Of a DNA stretch of 41,122 bases, positions 8,810 through 17,646 are shown in pieces. Source of the DNA: Myxococcales bacterium (GTDB lineage Bacteria > Myxococcota_A > Polyangia > Palsa-1104 > SHYY01). The notes beneath the pieces were generated by a model. The model was not told where the DNA came from. It worked only from the letters and a program-made list of their open reading frames with translations, and made no database searches. The stretch is taken from positions 1 to 41,122 of the forward strand of contig SHYY01000030.1 in NCBI GenBank assembly GCA_009692555.1, given 5' to 3'. Both the position numbers and the translations under genes were made by a program. Within the stretch, counting starts at the first letter, position 1; each line of letters begins with the position of its first letter.

Positions 8810-9691
8810 ATGCGCGTTCATCACATCACCGCCCCCACCCTTTGTCCCCTGAGCGCCACGCTGGTCAACGGCGCGGGCGGCCTTTTCCGTCGCGGGCGGA
8901 TGGTCTGCCACTGCCTGGTGATCGAGAGCGACGACGGGCTGATCCTCGTCGACACCGGCCTCGGCACCGCCGACGTGGCCGATCCCAAGAAGCGCCTCGG
9001 CACCTGGTTCAACACGATCATGGGGCCACCGCGCGATCCCGCGGAGACCGTCGTCGGAGAGCTTGCGCGGCTCGGCCTGCGACGCGAGGACGTGCGCCAC
9101 ATCGTCCCGACCCACCTCGATCTCGATCACGCGGGCGGCCTCTCCGACTTCCCCGAGGCGACGGTGCACATCTTCGCGCCCGAGCATGCCGCCGCGATGG
9201 CGCCCGCCTCGGCCATGGAGCGCGCCCGCTACCGCGCCGTGCAGTGGAGCCATGGCCCGCGCTGGCTGCTCCACGATCGCGCCGGCGAGACCTGGTTCGG
9301 CTTCGACGGTGTGCGCGCCCTCTCCGGCGCGGCGGAGGTGCTCTTGATCCCGCTCGAGGGTCATACGCGCGGCCACTGCGGCGTCGCGGTGCGCCAGGGC
9401 GCGGGCTGGCTCCTTCACGCCGGTGACGCCTACTTCCACCACCGCGAGATGGACCCCGAGCACCCCACCTGCACCCGCGGGCTGGCGATCTTCCAGCGCA
9501 TCGCCGCCGTCGACGACACGCAGCGGCGGCAGAATCAGGTGCGGCTGCGGGAGCTTGGGCGCGACCACAAGGAGGTGCAGATCCACAGCGCGCACTGCCC
9601 GGTGGAGTTCGACCGCTTCGCCGAAGCCGCTCAGGTCGAGTCGGCGTCGGGAATGCCGGTGAAGACCACGCCCGCGCCTGGGCTCTTGTAG
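8810..9691 (+). CDS. Metallo-beta-lactamase-fold hydrolase (AHL-lactonase-like group)
   Basis: A 293-aa cytoplasmic protein with the MBL fold: strand motif [10 protein letters not shown] (44-53), metal motif [10 protein letters not shown] (101-110), a later His in EGHTRGHCG and the bridging Asp in [11 protein letters not shown]. The canonical H-x-H-x-D-H motif reads H102-L-D104-L-D106-H107, so the second His is Asp. This H-L-D-L-D-H variant exists as a subgroup of the family, so the enzyme may still bind metal, but with a changed site. The substrate is unknown; lactones and phosphodiesters are typical for relatives. The last 61 bases overlap the 3' end of the opposite-strand npdG. It stands next to the F420 genes, but there is no evidence that it acts on F420. 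Confidence 0.8.
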   Translation: MRVHHITAPTLCPLSATLVNGAGGLFRRGRMVCHCLVIESDDGLILVDTGLGTADVADPKKRLGTWFNTIMGPPRDPAETVVGELARLGLRREDVRHIVPTHLDLDHAGGLSDFPEATVHIFAPEHAAAMAPASAMERARYRAVQWSHGPRWLLHDRAGETWFGFDGVRALSGAAEVLLIPLEGHTRGHCGVAVRQGAGWLLHAGDAYFHHREMDPEHPTCTRGLAIFQRIAAVDDTQRRQNQVRLRELGRDHKEVQIHSAHCPVEFDRFAEAAQVESASGMPVKTTPAPGLL

Positions 9692-10293
9692 CGCTTGTTG
9701 AGGTGGATCAGGATCGGCGTCAGCGACTCCAGCGCGATCGCGTTCTGCAAGGGGCCGGCGTCGAGCGGGCGAAGGCCGAGGTCGCGGATCAGGGAGGTCG
9801 CCACCTCGCGGGCGCGCGCATCGTCGGTGGCGATCAGCACGTCGCAGGCGATGGTGTGGTCCGGATCGGCGAGGTGGACCCCGCTGACATGGTGCAGCGC
9901 CGCCACCACCGGCGTGCCCGCGCCGAGGATCGCCTGGGCCTCGAGCGCCGCGGCCTGACCGGGCGGAAGCTGCACCGTGCTCACCTTCGGGGGCCGGAGC
10001 GGCACCGTGAGGTCGATGATCACCTTGCCGAGGACGGCGTCCGTGATCGCGCGCAGCGTCTCGCCGTGCGCGCCGTAGGGGACGGTGAGCACCACGACGT
10101 CGGCCCCGGTGACGGCCCATAGGTTGTCGCCGCCCTCGAGCGCGCCGTGGCCGGTCGCCGAAAGCTCCTGCGCCCGCTCCCGGGCCCGCTCGGCATCGCG
10201 CGAGCCGATCGCCACGCTGTGCCCCGCGCGCGCCCAGCGCAGCGCGAGCCCGCGAGCCTCCTTGCCGGTCCCTCCGACGATCCCGATTCGCAT
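9631..10293 (-). CDS. npdG: NADPH:coenzyme F420 oxidoreductase
   Basis: A 220-aa Rossmann protein that moves hydride between NADP(H) and F420. The N-terminus [19 protein letters not shown] is the dinucleotide-binding site, with Gly-rich loop GGTGKEARG and GSRD after beta-2, typical of NADP preference in F420H2:NADP oxidoreductases (Fno/NpdG). The central [11 protein letters not shown] and [12 protein letters not shown] and the later [20 protein letters not shown] fit the family. The length is normal. It is divergent from cofE across a 136-base region, so it is likely controlled together with the biosynthetic operon and supplies F420H2 to the F420-dependent enzymes nearby. Its 3' end overlaps the MBL-fold gene by 61 bases in antisense. 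Confidence 0.88.
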   Translation of the reverse strand: MRIGIVGGTGKEARGLALRWARAGHSVAIGSRDAERARERAQELSATGHGALEGGDNLWAVTGADVVVLTVPYGAHGETLRAITDAVLGKVIIDLTVPLRPPKVSTVQLPPGQAAALEAQAILGAGTPVVAALHHVSGVHLADPDHTIACDVLIATDDARAREVATSLIRDLGLRPLDAGPLQNAIALESLTPILIHLNKRYKSPGAGVVFTGIPDADST

Positions 10294-10429
10294 GGCTGCC
10301 CTCGACGTCGATCGCGTCGCCCGGCACGATAGGGCCGTTCCGGCCCGCGGTGGCGGACTTTCCTCGCGGCTCCCTCCGTCACAGGCGGTGTGGACACCGA
10401 CGGGCGGTGTGCTGTACCTAGGGGCTCCC
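10294..10429. promoter_or_regulatory. Divergent promoter region npdG / cofE
   Basis: 136 bases separate the start codons of npdG (minus) and cofE (plus). Toward cofE a TGGACA (10391-10396) and a poor TACCTA (10415-10420) lie 18 bases apart, the latter 9 bases before ATG 10430. No Shine-Dalgarno is seen there. No clear palindrome stands out. The layout implies shared control of F420 synthesis and reduction. Confidence 0.35.
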
Positions 10430-11239
10430 ATGGCGACGCAAGGCCCCGCGAGGATTCACTGCAGCGAGAGGCTGGAGGTGATCGCCGTGCCCGGAGTGCC
10501 GCTGGTGGAGCGGGGGGACGATCTCGCTGCGCTGTTTCGGGCCGCGCTCGACGGGGCGGGGATCGCGCTTCGCGACGGGGATGTCCTGGTGATCACGTCG
10601 AAGGTGCTCTCGCGCGCCGAGGGGCGCTTCGTGGACCTGCCGCGCGTTGCAGTCTCTCCGAGGGCCGAGGAGATCGGCCGCGCGATCGGCAAGGATCCAC
10701 GGATCGTCGAGCTGATCCTCGGCGAGTCGACGCAGGTGTCGCGGCAGGCGCCCGGCGTGCTGGTGGTGCGCCACCGCCTCGGCTTCGTCGCCGCCAACGC
10801 CGGAATCGATTGCAGCAACGCGGTTCCCGCCTTTGCGCCGCCCGGGAGCGGACCGTGGGCGCTGCTCCTTCCGGCGGCGCCCGATGCCTCGGCGGCGGCG
10901 CTCCGGCAGGCGCTCGAGGATGCTTCCGGCGCGCGCCTGGGTGTGGTGATCAGCGATTCGTTCAGCCGGCCCTTTCGCCTCGGCACCGTCGGTGCGGCGA
11001 TCGGGATCTCGGGGTTGCCGCCGCTCTGGGATCGCCGCGGCGAGCGCGATCTCTTCGGTCGCACCCTGGAGATGACGATCACCGCGCTCGGCGATCAGGT
11101 GGCGGCGGCCGCCGATCTCGTCGCCGGACAGGCCGCCGAGGGGCGCCCGCTGGTGCTGGTGCGCGGCCTCGCCTTCCCGCCCTCCGACGAACTGTCCGGC
11201 GCCCTCTGCCGGCGCGAGGAAGAGGACCTCTACGCATGA
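10430..11239 (+). CDS. cofE: Coenzyme F420-0:L-glutamate ligase
   Basis: A 269-aa GTP-dependent enzyme that adds gamma-linked glutamates to F420-0. Family motifs are visible: [74 protein letters not shown] and [18 protein letters not shown]. It ends soon after the CofE domain. It therefore lacks the C-terminal nitroreductase-like FMN domain of mycobacterial FbiB, which reduces dehydro-F420-0. ATG 10430 is the first codon in good register. Its last bases overlap cofD (ATGA), so translation is probably coupled. The order cofE-cofD-cofC forms a tight operon. Confidence 0.92.
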   Translation: MATQGPARIHCSERLEVIAVPGVPLVERGDDLAALFRAALDGAGIALRDGDVLVITSKVLSRAEGRFVDLPRVAVSPRAEEIGRAIGKDPRIVELILGESTQVSRQAPGVLVVRHRLGFVAANAGIDCSNAVPAFAPPGSGPWALLLPAAPDASAAALRQALEDASGARLGVVISDSFSRPFRLGTVGAAIGISGLPPLWDRRGERDLFGRTLEMTITALGDQVAAAADLVAGQAAEGRPLVLVRGLAFPPSDELSGALCRREEEDLYA

Positions 11240-12186
11240 GCGGGCCCGCGCTTCCCGGGCGGGTGGTTGCACTCTCCGGCGGCGTCGGCGGTGCGCGCTT
11301 CCTCGACGGTGTGGCGCGCGCGCTCCCACCTGGCGCGCTCACGGCGGTGGTCAACACCGGCGACGACTTCGTCCACCTCGGCCTCCACATCGCGCCCGAT
11401 CTGGACACCGTGATGTACACCCTCGCCGGCCTGGCCGACGAGACGCGCGGCTGGGGCCTCCGGGAGGAGACCTTCGCCACGCTGGCGATGGTGGGCCTTT
11501 ACGGCGGCCCCGACTGGTTCCTCCTCGGCGATCGCGATCTCGCCACCCACCTGGTCCGCACCGAGGCGCTGCGCGGCGGCGCGACGCTCTCCGAGGTGAC
11601 CGCAAGGCTCTCCGGCGCGCTCGGCATCCAGACCCGCCTCCTGCCGATGGCGGACGGCCCCTGCCGCACGATGATCGACACCCTCAGCGACGGGACGCTC
11701 GCCTTCCAGGAATGGTTCGTCGGCCGCCGTGCGCAGCCGGCGGTGCGGGCAGTGCACTTCGAGGGACTGCCTCCGCCCGCCCCCGGACTGATCGACGCGA
11801 TCGACGCCTGCGACCTCGTGCTGATCGGCCCGTCGAACCCCTACGTGTCGATCGATCCGATCCTCGCGCTAGGCGGCGTACGCGCGGCGATCGCCCGGAA
11901 GAGGGTGATCGCGGTGAGCCCGATCGTCGCTGGACGCGCTGTGAAGGGGCCGCTGGCGACGATGATTCACGAGCTGACCGGCCAGCCGCCGAGCGCCGGG
12001 GCGATCGCCCGTCACTACCGCGGCCTGCTCGCGGCGCTGGTGGTGGAGCACGGCGATCAGGGGTCGCTGGACGGGCTACCGTCGCTGGCGACCGCGACGA
12101 TCATGCACACGCGCGACGATCGGCTGCGCCTCGCCAGGGAGGTGCTCGCCTTCGCCGGAGCGCTGATCACGAAGGAGCCGGCGTGA
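11236..12186 (+). CDS. cofD: 2-phospho-L-lactate (or phosphoenolpyruvate) transferase
   Basis: A 316-aa enzyme that joins the activated LPPG/EPPG-type intermediate made by CofC to FO, forming F420-0 or dehydro-F420-0. The start [18 protein letters not shown] is the diagnostic phosphate-binding loop. [48 protein letters not shown] and [20 protein letters not shown] all match the CofD/FbiA family. The ATG overlaps the cofE stop by four bases, and the 3' end overlaps cofC (GTGA). The sequence alone does not tell which three-carbon acid it prefers. Confidence 0.93.
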   Translation: MSGPALPGRVVALSGGVGGARFLDGVARALPPGALTAVVNTGDDFVHLGLHIAPDLDTVMYTLAGLADETRGWGLREETFATLAMVGLYGGPDWFLLGDRDLATHLVRTEALRGGATLSEVTARLSGALGIQTRLLPMADGPCRTMIDTLSDGTLAFQEWFVGRRAQPAVRAVHFEGLPPPAPGLIDAIDACDLVLIGPSNPYVSIDPILALGGVRAAIARKRVIAVSPIVAGRAVKGPLATMIHELTGQPPSAGAIARHYRGLLAALVVEHGDQGSLDGLPSLATATIMHTRDDRLRLAREVLAFAGALITKEPA

Positions 12187-12785
12187 CCGATCGGCGCCTG
12201 CGACCCGCGTGGGCGCTCGTGCCGGCCAAATCGTTCGATCGCGGGAAGTCGCGCCTCGCCCCGGTGCTCGGAGGCCAGGAGCGCGCCGCGTTCGCCCGCG
12301 GACTGTTCGATCACGTCCTCGCGGTGCTGATCGGCTCGGAGGCGCTCGACGGCGTGCTGGTGGCGACCGATTCCCCATCGGTGGCGGAGGCGGCGAGGAG
12401 GCACGGCGCGGCGGTGCGGATGGACGATGCGCCGGCCGGGCTCTCGGTGATCGTCGATGCCGCGCTGGCCGATCTCGCCGCGCGCGGGGCCCGTGCGGCG
12501 CTGGTGGTGATGGCCGATCTCCCGAGGCTGGCGGCCGAGGACGTGCGCGCGTTGCTCGCGGCGCTCGACGAGAGCGACGTCGTGGTCGTCCCCGATCTCC
12601 GCGGTCGCCACACCAACGCGCTCGCCCTCGCGCCCCCGACTGCGCTCCCGACCCGCTTCGGCTCACCCGACAGCTTCGCCGCCCACTGTGCGGGCGCGCG
12701 GGAGGCCGGCCTCCGCCTGCGCGTGATCGAGAACGACCGGATCGCCTTCGACGTCGACGGTCCAGACGATCACCGCCTGCTCTGA
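12183..12785 (+). CDS. cofC: 2-phospholactate / phosphoenolpyruvate guanylyltransferase
   Basis: A 200-aa nucleotidyltransferase that activates a phosphorylated three-carbon acid with GTP, supplying CofD. The N-terminus WALVPAKSFDRGKSRLAPVL is the CofC/MobA-like NTP-binding signature. VLVATDSPSVAEAARRHG, ALVVMADLPRL and VVVPDLRGRHTNALAL follow, with RFGSPDSFAAH near the C-terminus. It starts at GTG 12183, overlapping the cofD stop. Last gene of the plus-strand operon; it converges with the Ddn-like gene with 7 bases between stops. Donor choice (2-phospholactate, PEP or 3-phosphoglycerate) cannot be read from the sequence by eye. Confidence 0.9.
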   Translation: MTDRRLRPAWALVPAKSFDRGKSRLAPVLGGQERAAFARGLFDHVLAVLIGSEALDGVLVATDSPSVAEAARRHGAAVRMDDAPAGLSVIVDAALADLAARGARAALVVMADLPRLAAEDVRALLAALDESDVVVVPDLRGRHTNALALAPPTALPTRFGSPDSFAAHCAGAREAGLRLRVIENDRIAFDVDGPDDHRLL

Positions 12786-12792
12786 TTCCGGA

Positions 12793-13224
12793 TCAGGAGG
12801 CGGGGGTCTCCTTCAGCTCCACCACCGGGATCTCGCGCACGCCGCCCACCTTCTTCTCGTAGGCGTCGAAGCGCGGCATCTGGCCGATCACGTGCTTCCA
12901 CACCCGCGCCCGCTCATCGCCGGTGATCACGTCGGGGCGGGCCGGGTAGCAGCGCTCCCTCACCTGCACGGTGACATCGGGGCTCGCCTGCATGTTCTTG
13001 AACCACGCCGGGTGCGCCGGGCTGCCGCCATACGACGCGATCACGAAGCGCCGCCCGTCGATCTCGAAGAACATCACCGGCACGGTGCGCTCCTTGCCGC
13101 TCTTGTTGCCCTTGGTGGTGAGGAGCAGGACCTTGCCGCCGGCCATCGACCCGCCGAACTTGCCGGAGGTGGCGCGGTACAGCTTGACGTGCAGACCGAC
13201 GAAGGATTTCAAGATCGGGTTCAC
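12793..13224 (-). CDS. F420H2-dependent oxidoreductase, Ddn / nitroreductase-deazaflavin family
   Basis: A 143-aa split-barrel protein. The family signature is clear: LLLTTKGNKSGKERTVPVMF then RRFVIASYGGSPAHPAWFKN and DVTVQV. In mycobacterial Ddn relatives this region binds F420H2, and the enzymes reduce quinones or nitro compounds. The N-terminus has an amphipathic start (MNPILKSFVGLHVKLYRATSG), as in membrane-associated family members. It starts at GTG 13224, overlapping the cofH stop by four bases, so it is translationally coupled to cofH. Its position inside the F420 operon supports F420 use. The natural substrate is unknown. Confidence 0.88.
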   Translation of the reverse strand: MNPILKSFVGLHVKLYRATSGKFGGSMAGGKVLLLTTKGNKSGKERTVPVMFFEIDGRRFVIASYGGSPAHPAWFKNMQASPDVTVQVRERCYPARPDVITGDERARVWKHVIGQMPRFDAYEKKVGGVREIPVVELKETPAS

Positions 13225-14582
13225 GAGGACCTCTCAGGGGCGTGGACGACCGGTAGCTTGAAGTGGAAGCGCGTCTCGCGGGTGAGCTTCTCGTAGCTGC
13301 CGAAGGTGGCGTCGGCGTCGACGACCTGATCGAGCGCGCTCTCCTCGCCCTCCGCCTCTTCCTTCGCGAACACCCGGAGCGCCTGGTAGCGCGTGGTGCG
13401 CTCGACGGGGATCCGCCCCGCCTCGCGGATCACCCGGCGCAGATCGGCGGGCGACTGGAACTGCCCGTGCCCTGCGCCCGCCGACGTCGAGATGCTCTCG
13501 TTCATCAGCGTCCCGCCGAGATCGTTGGCGCCGCACGAGAGCAGCCACTGCGACTGCCGGATCCCGTCTTTCACCCACGACGCCTGCAGGTTCCTGAAGG
13601 TGCGCCCGAGCATCAGCCGCGAGATGGCGTAGAGGCGCGCCACCTCGTTCCCCGTCGGACCGGAGCGCAGATCGGGCAGCGTCTGCTTGAGGTGCATCGG
13701 CGCCTCGTGGTGGACGAACGAGAGCGGCACGAACTCGGTGAAGCCGCGCGTCTCGCGCTGGATCGAGCGCAGGAGGTCGAGGTGGGCCATGCGCTGGCGG
13801 TCGTTCTCGACGTGGCCGTACATGATCGTCGAGGTGGTCGGCAGGCCGATCGCGTGCGCGCTGGTGACGACCTCGATCCACTCGTCGGTGGTGATGCGCC
13901 CGGGGGCGATGCGCGCGCGCAGCGTGTCGTCGAGGATCTCGGCGGAGGTGCCGGGGAGCGAGCCGAGTCCGGCGTCCTTCAGCTCCTCGAGGTAGGCGCG
14001 GATCGGGAGGCCCGCGAGGCCGGCGCCGTACTTCACCTCCTCCGGGGAGAAGGCGTGGAGGTGCAGGTCGGGCGCAGCGCGCTTGATCGCGCGGCAGATG
14101 TCCACGTAGAGCCGCCCGTCGATGCCGGGGGCGAGGCCAGCCTGGATGCACACCTCGGTGGCGCCCAGCGAGCGCGCCTCGACCGCGCGGCGCACCACCT
14201 CCTCGACGTCGAGGAGATAGCCCTCCTCGCTGCGCTGGGTGCGCGAGAAGGCGCAGAAGCGACAGGCTTTGACGCACACGTTGGTGAAGTTGATGTTGCG
14301 GTTGACGACGTAGGTCACCTGGTCGCCGACCTGCTCGCGGCGGAGATGATCGGCGGTCAAGCAGAGGGCGTGGAGCGCGGCGCCGTTGACGGAGCAGAGG
14401 AGCACCGCGTCGTCGAGGGTGGGCTCGCCGCCGCCGAGGCAGTGCTCGAGGATCCGCCGCACATCGGCCGCGACGCCGCCGAAAACCGACTCCAGCGCGT
14501 TTCCCTCGGCTCCCGCCGAGACAACTCCGCTGACGCGGTGAAGGAAGTTAGCGTTTCCGTTGCCGCCGCTGGTCATGCTCAT
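13221..14582 (-). CDS. cofH: FO synthase subunit 2 (5-amino-6-(D-ribitylamino)uracil:tyrosine hydroxyphenyl transferase)
   Basis: A 453-aa radical SAM enzyme that transfers the hydroxybenzyl part of tyrosine to the ribityl-uracil, the first half of FO formation. The 4Fe-4S motif is C103-VKA-C107-RF-C110 within NFTNVCVKACRFCAFSR. Other family features are GATEVCIQAGLAPGIDG, LHLHAFSPEEV, LPGTSAEIL, TTSTIMYGHVE, FVPLSFVH and GANDLGGTLMNE. The N-terminus has about 30 residues before the common core. The ATG overlaps the cofG stop. CofG and CofH are separate proteins here, unlike the fused FbiC of actinobacteria. Confidence 0.93.
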   Translation of the reverse strand: MSMTSGGNGNANFLHRVSGVVSAGAEGNALESVFGGVAADVRRILEHCLGGGEPTLDDAVLLCSVNGAALHALCLTADHLRREQVGDQVTYVVNRNINFTNVCVKACRFCAFSRTQRSEEGYLLDVEEVVRRAVEARSLGATEVCIQAGLAPGIDGRLYVDICRAIKRAAPDLHLHAFSPEEVKYGAGLAGLPIRAYLEELKDAGLGSLPGTSAEILDDTLRARIAPGRITTDEWIEVVTSAHAIGLPTTSTIMYGHVENDRQRMAHLDLLRSIQRETRGFTEFVPLSFVHHEAPMHLKQTLPDLRSGPTGNEVARLYAISRLMLGRTFRNLQASWVKDGIRQSQWLLSCGANDLGGTLMNESISTSAGAGHGQFQSPADLRRVIREAGRIPVERTTRYQALRVFAKEEAEGEESALDQVVDADATFGSYEKLTRETRFHFKLPVVHAPERSS

Positions 14583-15811
14583 TGGACCCGCTCCTCCCTC
14601 TCGACCGCCGGCCGTGCCGCAGGCTGTGGCGGTGCTGCCAGCCTCGAAAGATCCTCGACCCCGGCGAGTCGAGCGGCCGCGGCGCGCGTCACCTCGCGGA
14701 GCCCCGGATCAAGGAACCCGTCCCTGTCGATGTACCGATCGTAGATCGGCAGCCTCGGCCGCAGCGTGAAGCCGGCCTCTGCGCACTCGGTGGCCAGCAC
14801 GGTGAGGTGCGGCCACGGGTGGCGCGGATTGATGTAATCGGGCGTGACCGGCGAGATCCCACCGAAGTCGTTGATCCCGGCTGCGAGCAGCGAAGCGGTG
14901 CCGCCGGGGCTCAGGTTCGGGGGCGCCTGCACGCCCACCTCTCCGTCGAGGATCAGGCGCGCCATCGCCACCGCGTGCGACAGCTCGAAGGCGTCGGGCT
15001 CGGGGGTGTGCTGCATCGGCACGCCCGCCACGGCGCGGAAGTTCTGCACGATCACCTCCTGGATGTGACCGTGCGCGCGGGAAAGTCGCCGGATCGCGAG
15101 CAGGCTCTCCACCCGCTCCCGCCGCGTCTCGCCGATCCCGACCAGGATTCCGGTGGTGAACGGAATGCGCAGCCTTCCCGCCCCCTCGATCATCGCCAGG
15201 CGCTTCTCCGGTCGCTTGTCGGGGGCGCGGTGGTGCGGCATCCCCTTCTCTCCCAGCCTCGGGCTGACGTTCTCCAGCATCAACCCGAGGCTGACGTTGA
15301 CCTCCTTCAGACGCGCCATCTCGCCGTCGGTGAGCAGCCCGGCGTTGGTGTGCGGGAGCAGCCCCTGGGCGAGCGCCACCTCCGCGCCGTGATGGAGGTA
15401 CGAGGTGGTGCTCGCCTGCCCGAACGCCGCGAGCGTGCGCCGGTAGGCCGGGAAGGCCGTCTCCGGCTTGTCGCCCAGGCAGAACAGCGCCTCCACACAC
15501 CCCTCTCGGCGCCCCGCGGCGACGAAGCGTGCGACCTCCTCGGGGCGCATCGTCCACTCGCCCGCGTCGCCGGGAGAGCGGCGGTAGGAGCAGTAGTCGC
15601 AGTGATTGCGGCACAGGTTGGTCAGCGGGAGGAACACCTTCGGCGAGAACGTGACGCGCCGCCCGAACGCGCGGTCGCGCGCCGCCCCGGCCGCCTCGAG
15701 GATCGCTGGCAGCGCATCGCTCCCGGCCTCGGCGAAATCGAGCGCCTCCTCGTCGGAGAGCGGCTCGTCGAGCGCGGCATGGGCAAGGGCCCGGGAACGG
15801 GCGGCGAGCAT
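14579..15811 (-). CDS. cofG: FO synthase subunit 1 (7,8-didemethyl-8-hydroxy-5-deazariboflavin synthase)
   Basis: A 410-aa radical SAM enzyme that closes the deazaflavin ring to give FO, acting after CofH. The cluster motif is C67-RNH-C71-DY-C74 (NLCRNHCDYCSYRR). Also visible are GCVEALFCLGDKPE, LLPHTNAG, NVSLGLMLE, IPFTTGILVGIGE, EVIVQNFRA and GGISPVTPDYINP, all typical of CofG. The C-terminus is Ala/Pro-rich. It lies 7 bases after the PPOX-type gene and overlaps cofH by four bases, so PPOX-cofG-cofH-ddn form one operon. Confidence 0.93.
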   Translation of the reverse strand: MLAARSRALAHAALDEPLSDEEALDFAEAGSDALPAILEAAGAARDRAFGRRVTFSPKVFLPLTNLCRNHCDYCSYRRSPGDAGEWTMRPEEVARFVAAGRREGCVEALFCLGDKPETAFPAYRRTLAAFGQASTTSYLHHGAEVALAQGLLPHTNAGLLTDGEMARLKEVNVSLGLMLENVSPRLGEKGMPHHRAPDKRPEKRLAMIEGAGRLRIPFTTGILVGIGETRRERVESLLAIRRLSRAHGHIQEVIVQNFRAVAGVPMQHTPEPDAFELSHAVAMARLILDGEVGVQAPPNLSPGGTASLLAAGINDFGGISPVTPDYINPRHPWPHLTVLATECAEAGFTLRPRLPIYDRYIDRDGFLDPGLREVTRAAAARLAGVEDLSRLAAPPQPAARPAVEREERVQ

Positions 15812-15818
15812 CGACTGC

Positions 15819-16217
15819 TCAGCCCATCGAGGTGACCGAGGTCGGCTCGATCGCGAAGATCACGCGGACCTCGTGGCCCTGGCGGTAGGGGTAGGAATCC
15901 ACTCCCATGTACTTCTTCGCCAGCGAGTCGATGTGGGCGTCGGCGCCCTCCTCGGTGATCGAGGCGACGCGCCCACGGATCTGGATGTAGCGATAGGGAT
16001 TTTCGGGATCGAGGATCGCCAGCGCGACCCGCGCGTTCTGGGTCATGTTGCGGTGCTTGACCCGGCCGCGAGCGGTGTTCACGCGGATCTTGCCGTCGGT
16101 GTAGTCGAACCAGACCGGGGTCACCTGCGGCGAGCCGTCGGGCATCACCGTCGCGAGGTTGGCGAACGACTTCTTCTGGGTCAAGAGGTCGAGGTACTGG
16201 TCGGGGATGGTCGCCAT
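15819..16217 (-). CDS. PPOX-class F420-dependent enzyme (split-barrel)
   Basis: A 132-aa flavin/deazaflavin-binding split-barrel protein. Features of the PPOX F420-dependent group are visible: SFANLATVMPDGSPQVTPVW, GKIRVNTARGRVKHRNM, VALAILDPENPYRYIQIRGR and an EEGADAHIDSLAKKYMG helix. Members use F420H2 to reduce small molecules such as biliverdin or unsaturated substrates; a few bind FMN or heme. First gene of the minus-strand F420 operon, with AAGGA 6 bases before ATG 16217. A TAAGCT box further upstream could be its -10. It is divergent from a cytochrome P450 gene across 64 bases. Confidence 0.87.
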   Translation of the reverse strand: MATIPDQYLDLLTQKKSFANLATVMPDGSPQVTPVWFDYTDGKIRVNTARGRVKHRNMTQNARVALAILDPENPYRYIQIRGRVASITEEGADAHIDSLAKKYMGVDSYPYRQGHEVRVIFAIEPTSVTSMG

Positions 16218-16246
16218 GGCAGTTCCTTCGTTGGGGCGGGCGGAGC

Positions 16247-16275
16247 TTACCACCGCGTGCGCCCGCGTGTAGGAT
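16247..16275 (+). promoter_or_regulatory. Putative promoter of the P450 gene
   Basis: -35 TTACCA (16247-16252), 17-base spacer, -10 TAGGAT (16270-16275), then 6 bases to ATG 16282. No ribosome site is present, so the mRNA is probably leaderless. Confidence 0.45.
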
Positions 16276-16281
16276 TCGCCG

Positions 16282-17646
16282 ATGCCTCTTCCACCCGGAC
16301 CCCGGCAGCCGTCCGTCGCCCAGCTGCTCCAGTTCACGCTGCGCCCGCTGCCGTTCCTCGATCAGTGCCTCGCGCGGCACGGCGATCCCTTCACGATGCG
16401 AGTGGCGGGCCTCGGCACCTACGTCGTGGTCACCGCGCCCGAGCTCATCAAGCAGGTCTTCACCGCCGATCCCGAGGCGCTGCCCGCGGGCGAGGCCAAC
16501 GCGATCCTCGAGCCGGTGGTGGGGCGGAACTCGGTGCTGCTCCTCGACGGCAAGCCCCACCTGCGCCAGCGCCGCCTGCTCCTGCCGCCGCTGCATGGTG
16601 AGCGCATGCAGGCCTACACCCAGCTGATGGCGGAGATCACCGACGCCGCGCTCGACGAGATGCCGCTCGGCGCGCCGTTCTCGCTGCACCCGCACATGCA
16701 GGCGATCACGCTGAAGGTGATCCTGCGCGCGGTGTTTGGTCTCGACGAGAGCGCGGAGCGGAGCGGCCTGGAGCGGAAGCTCGCCGAGTTCCTCCGCCCG
16801 CCACCGACGATCACCACCTTCATCCCGATCAAGTACCTCGACTTTCCGCTCAGCCCCTACCGCACCTTCCTGGCGCGCCGCGACGCCGTCGATGTCGAGC
16901 TGCGGGCCATCATCCGCGCGCGCCGCGAGGCGGCTGATCCCGCGCGCTCCGATATCCTCTCGCTCCTGCTCGCGGCGCGCGACGAGGAGGGGCAGCCGAT
17001 GAGCGACGACGAGCTGCGCGACGAGCTGATGACGATGCTGCTCGCCGGCCACGAGACCACCGCCACCGCGCTCTCGTGGGCCTTCGCCTGCGTCCTCGAG
17101 AACCCGGCCGCGGCGGCAAGGCTCGACGCCGAGCTCGACGGTGCGCGGAGCGAAGGCGGCCGGCTCGACACCGCGCTCCTGCCGCGCCTGGAGTTCCTCG
17201 ACTGCGTGCTCAAGGAGTCGCTCCGGCTGCGCCCGATCCTGCCCGACGTCGTCCGCCGCGTGCGCGCGCCGATCACCGTCGGTGGCTACGCGATCCCTCT
17301 CGGCGTCGACCTGATGCCGTGCATCCACCTCGCGCATCGCCGCGCCGAGTCGTGGCCCGAGCCCGATCGCTTCCTGCCGCAGCGCTTCCAGGGCGCGAAG
17401 ATCGATCCCTACACCTGGCTACCCTTCGGCGGCGGAATCCGTCGCTGCCTCGGCATGGCGTTCGCGCTGCACGAGATGAAGATCGTCCTCGGCGGGATGC
17501 TCGCGCGGGCGCGCTTCCGTCTCGCGTCGCCGCGGCCGGTGCGCGTGGTGCGCCGGACGATCACCCTCGCTCCGTCGGGAGGAACGCGCGTGGTGCTGAT
17601 CTCGCGCCGCCCGCGCGCCCTTCGTGCCGTGGCGGGCGCCTCCTGA
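16282..17646 (+). CDS. Cytochrome P450 monooxygenase
   Basis: A 454-aa soluble P450. The oxygen-activating I-helix motif AGHETT is near 255, the ExxR pair is in KESLRLRP near 311, and the heme loop PFGGGIRRCLGMAFA places the thiolate ligand at Cys389. The N-terminus starts PLPPGPRQP, the proline hinge, with no membrane anchor before it. In layout it resembles the bacterial CYP110-like and eukaryote-like groups more than CYP105. The substrate is unknown. No ferredoxin or reductase gene is adjacent. It is divergent from the PPOX F420 gene, so they might share control; an F420-linked redox pathway is speculation. Confidence 0.92.
   Translation: MPLPPGPRQPSVAQLLQFTLRPLPFLDQCLARHGDPFTMRVAGLGTYVVVTAPELIKQVFTADPEALPAGEANAILEPVVGRNSVLLLDGKPHLRQRRLLLPPLHGERMQAYTQLMAEITDAALDEMPLGAPFSLHPHMQAITLKVILRAVFGLDESAERSGLERKLAEFLRPPPTITTFIPIKYLDFPLSPYRTFLARRDAVDVELRAIIRARREAADPARSDILSLLLAARDEEGQPMSDDELRDELMTMLLAGHETTATALSWAFACVLENPAAAARLDAELDGARSEGGRLDTALLPRLEFLDCVLKESLRLRPILPDVVRRVRAPITVGGYAIPLGVDLMPCIHLAHRRAESWPEPDRFLPQRFQGAKIDPYTWLPFGGGIRRCLGMAFALHEMKIVLGGMLARARFRLASPRPVRVVRRTITLAPSGGTRVVLISRRPRALRAVAGAS

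Noticed and set aside
12783-12797. Short dyad CTGAT / ATCAG between the convergent cofC and Ddn-like genes as terminator
   Set aside because: The stem is only 5 bp, overlaps both stop codons and has no T-run; it is too weak to call.
13221-15811. Fused FbiC-type FO synthase
   Set aside because: There are two separate frames with their own starts, stops and CxxxCxxC motifs overlapping by four bases, so cofG and cofH are distinct genes.
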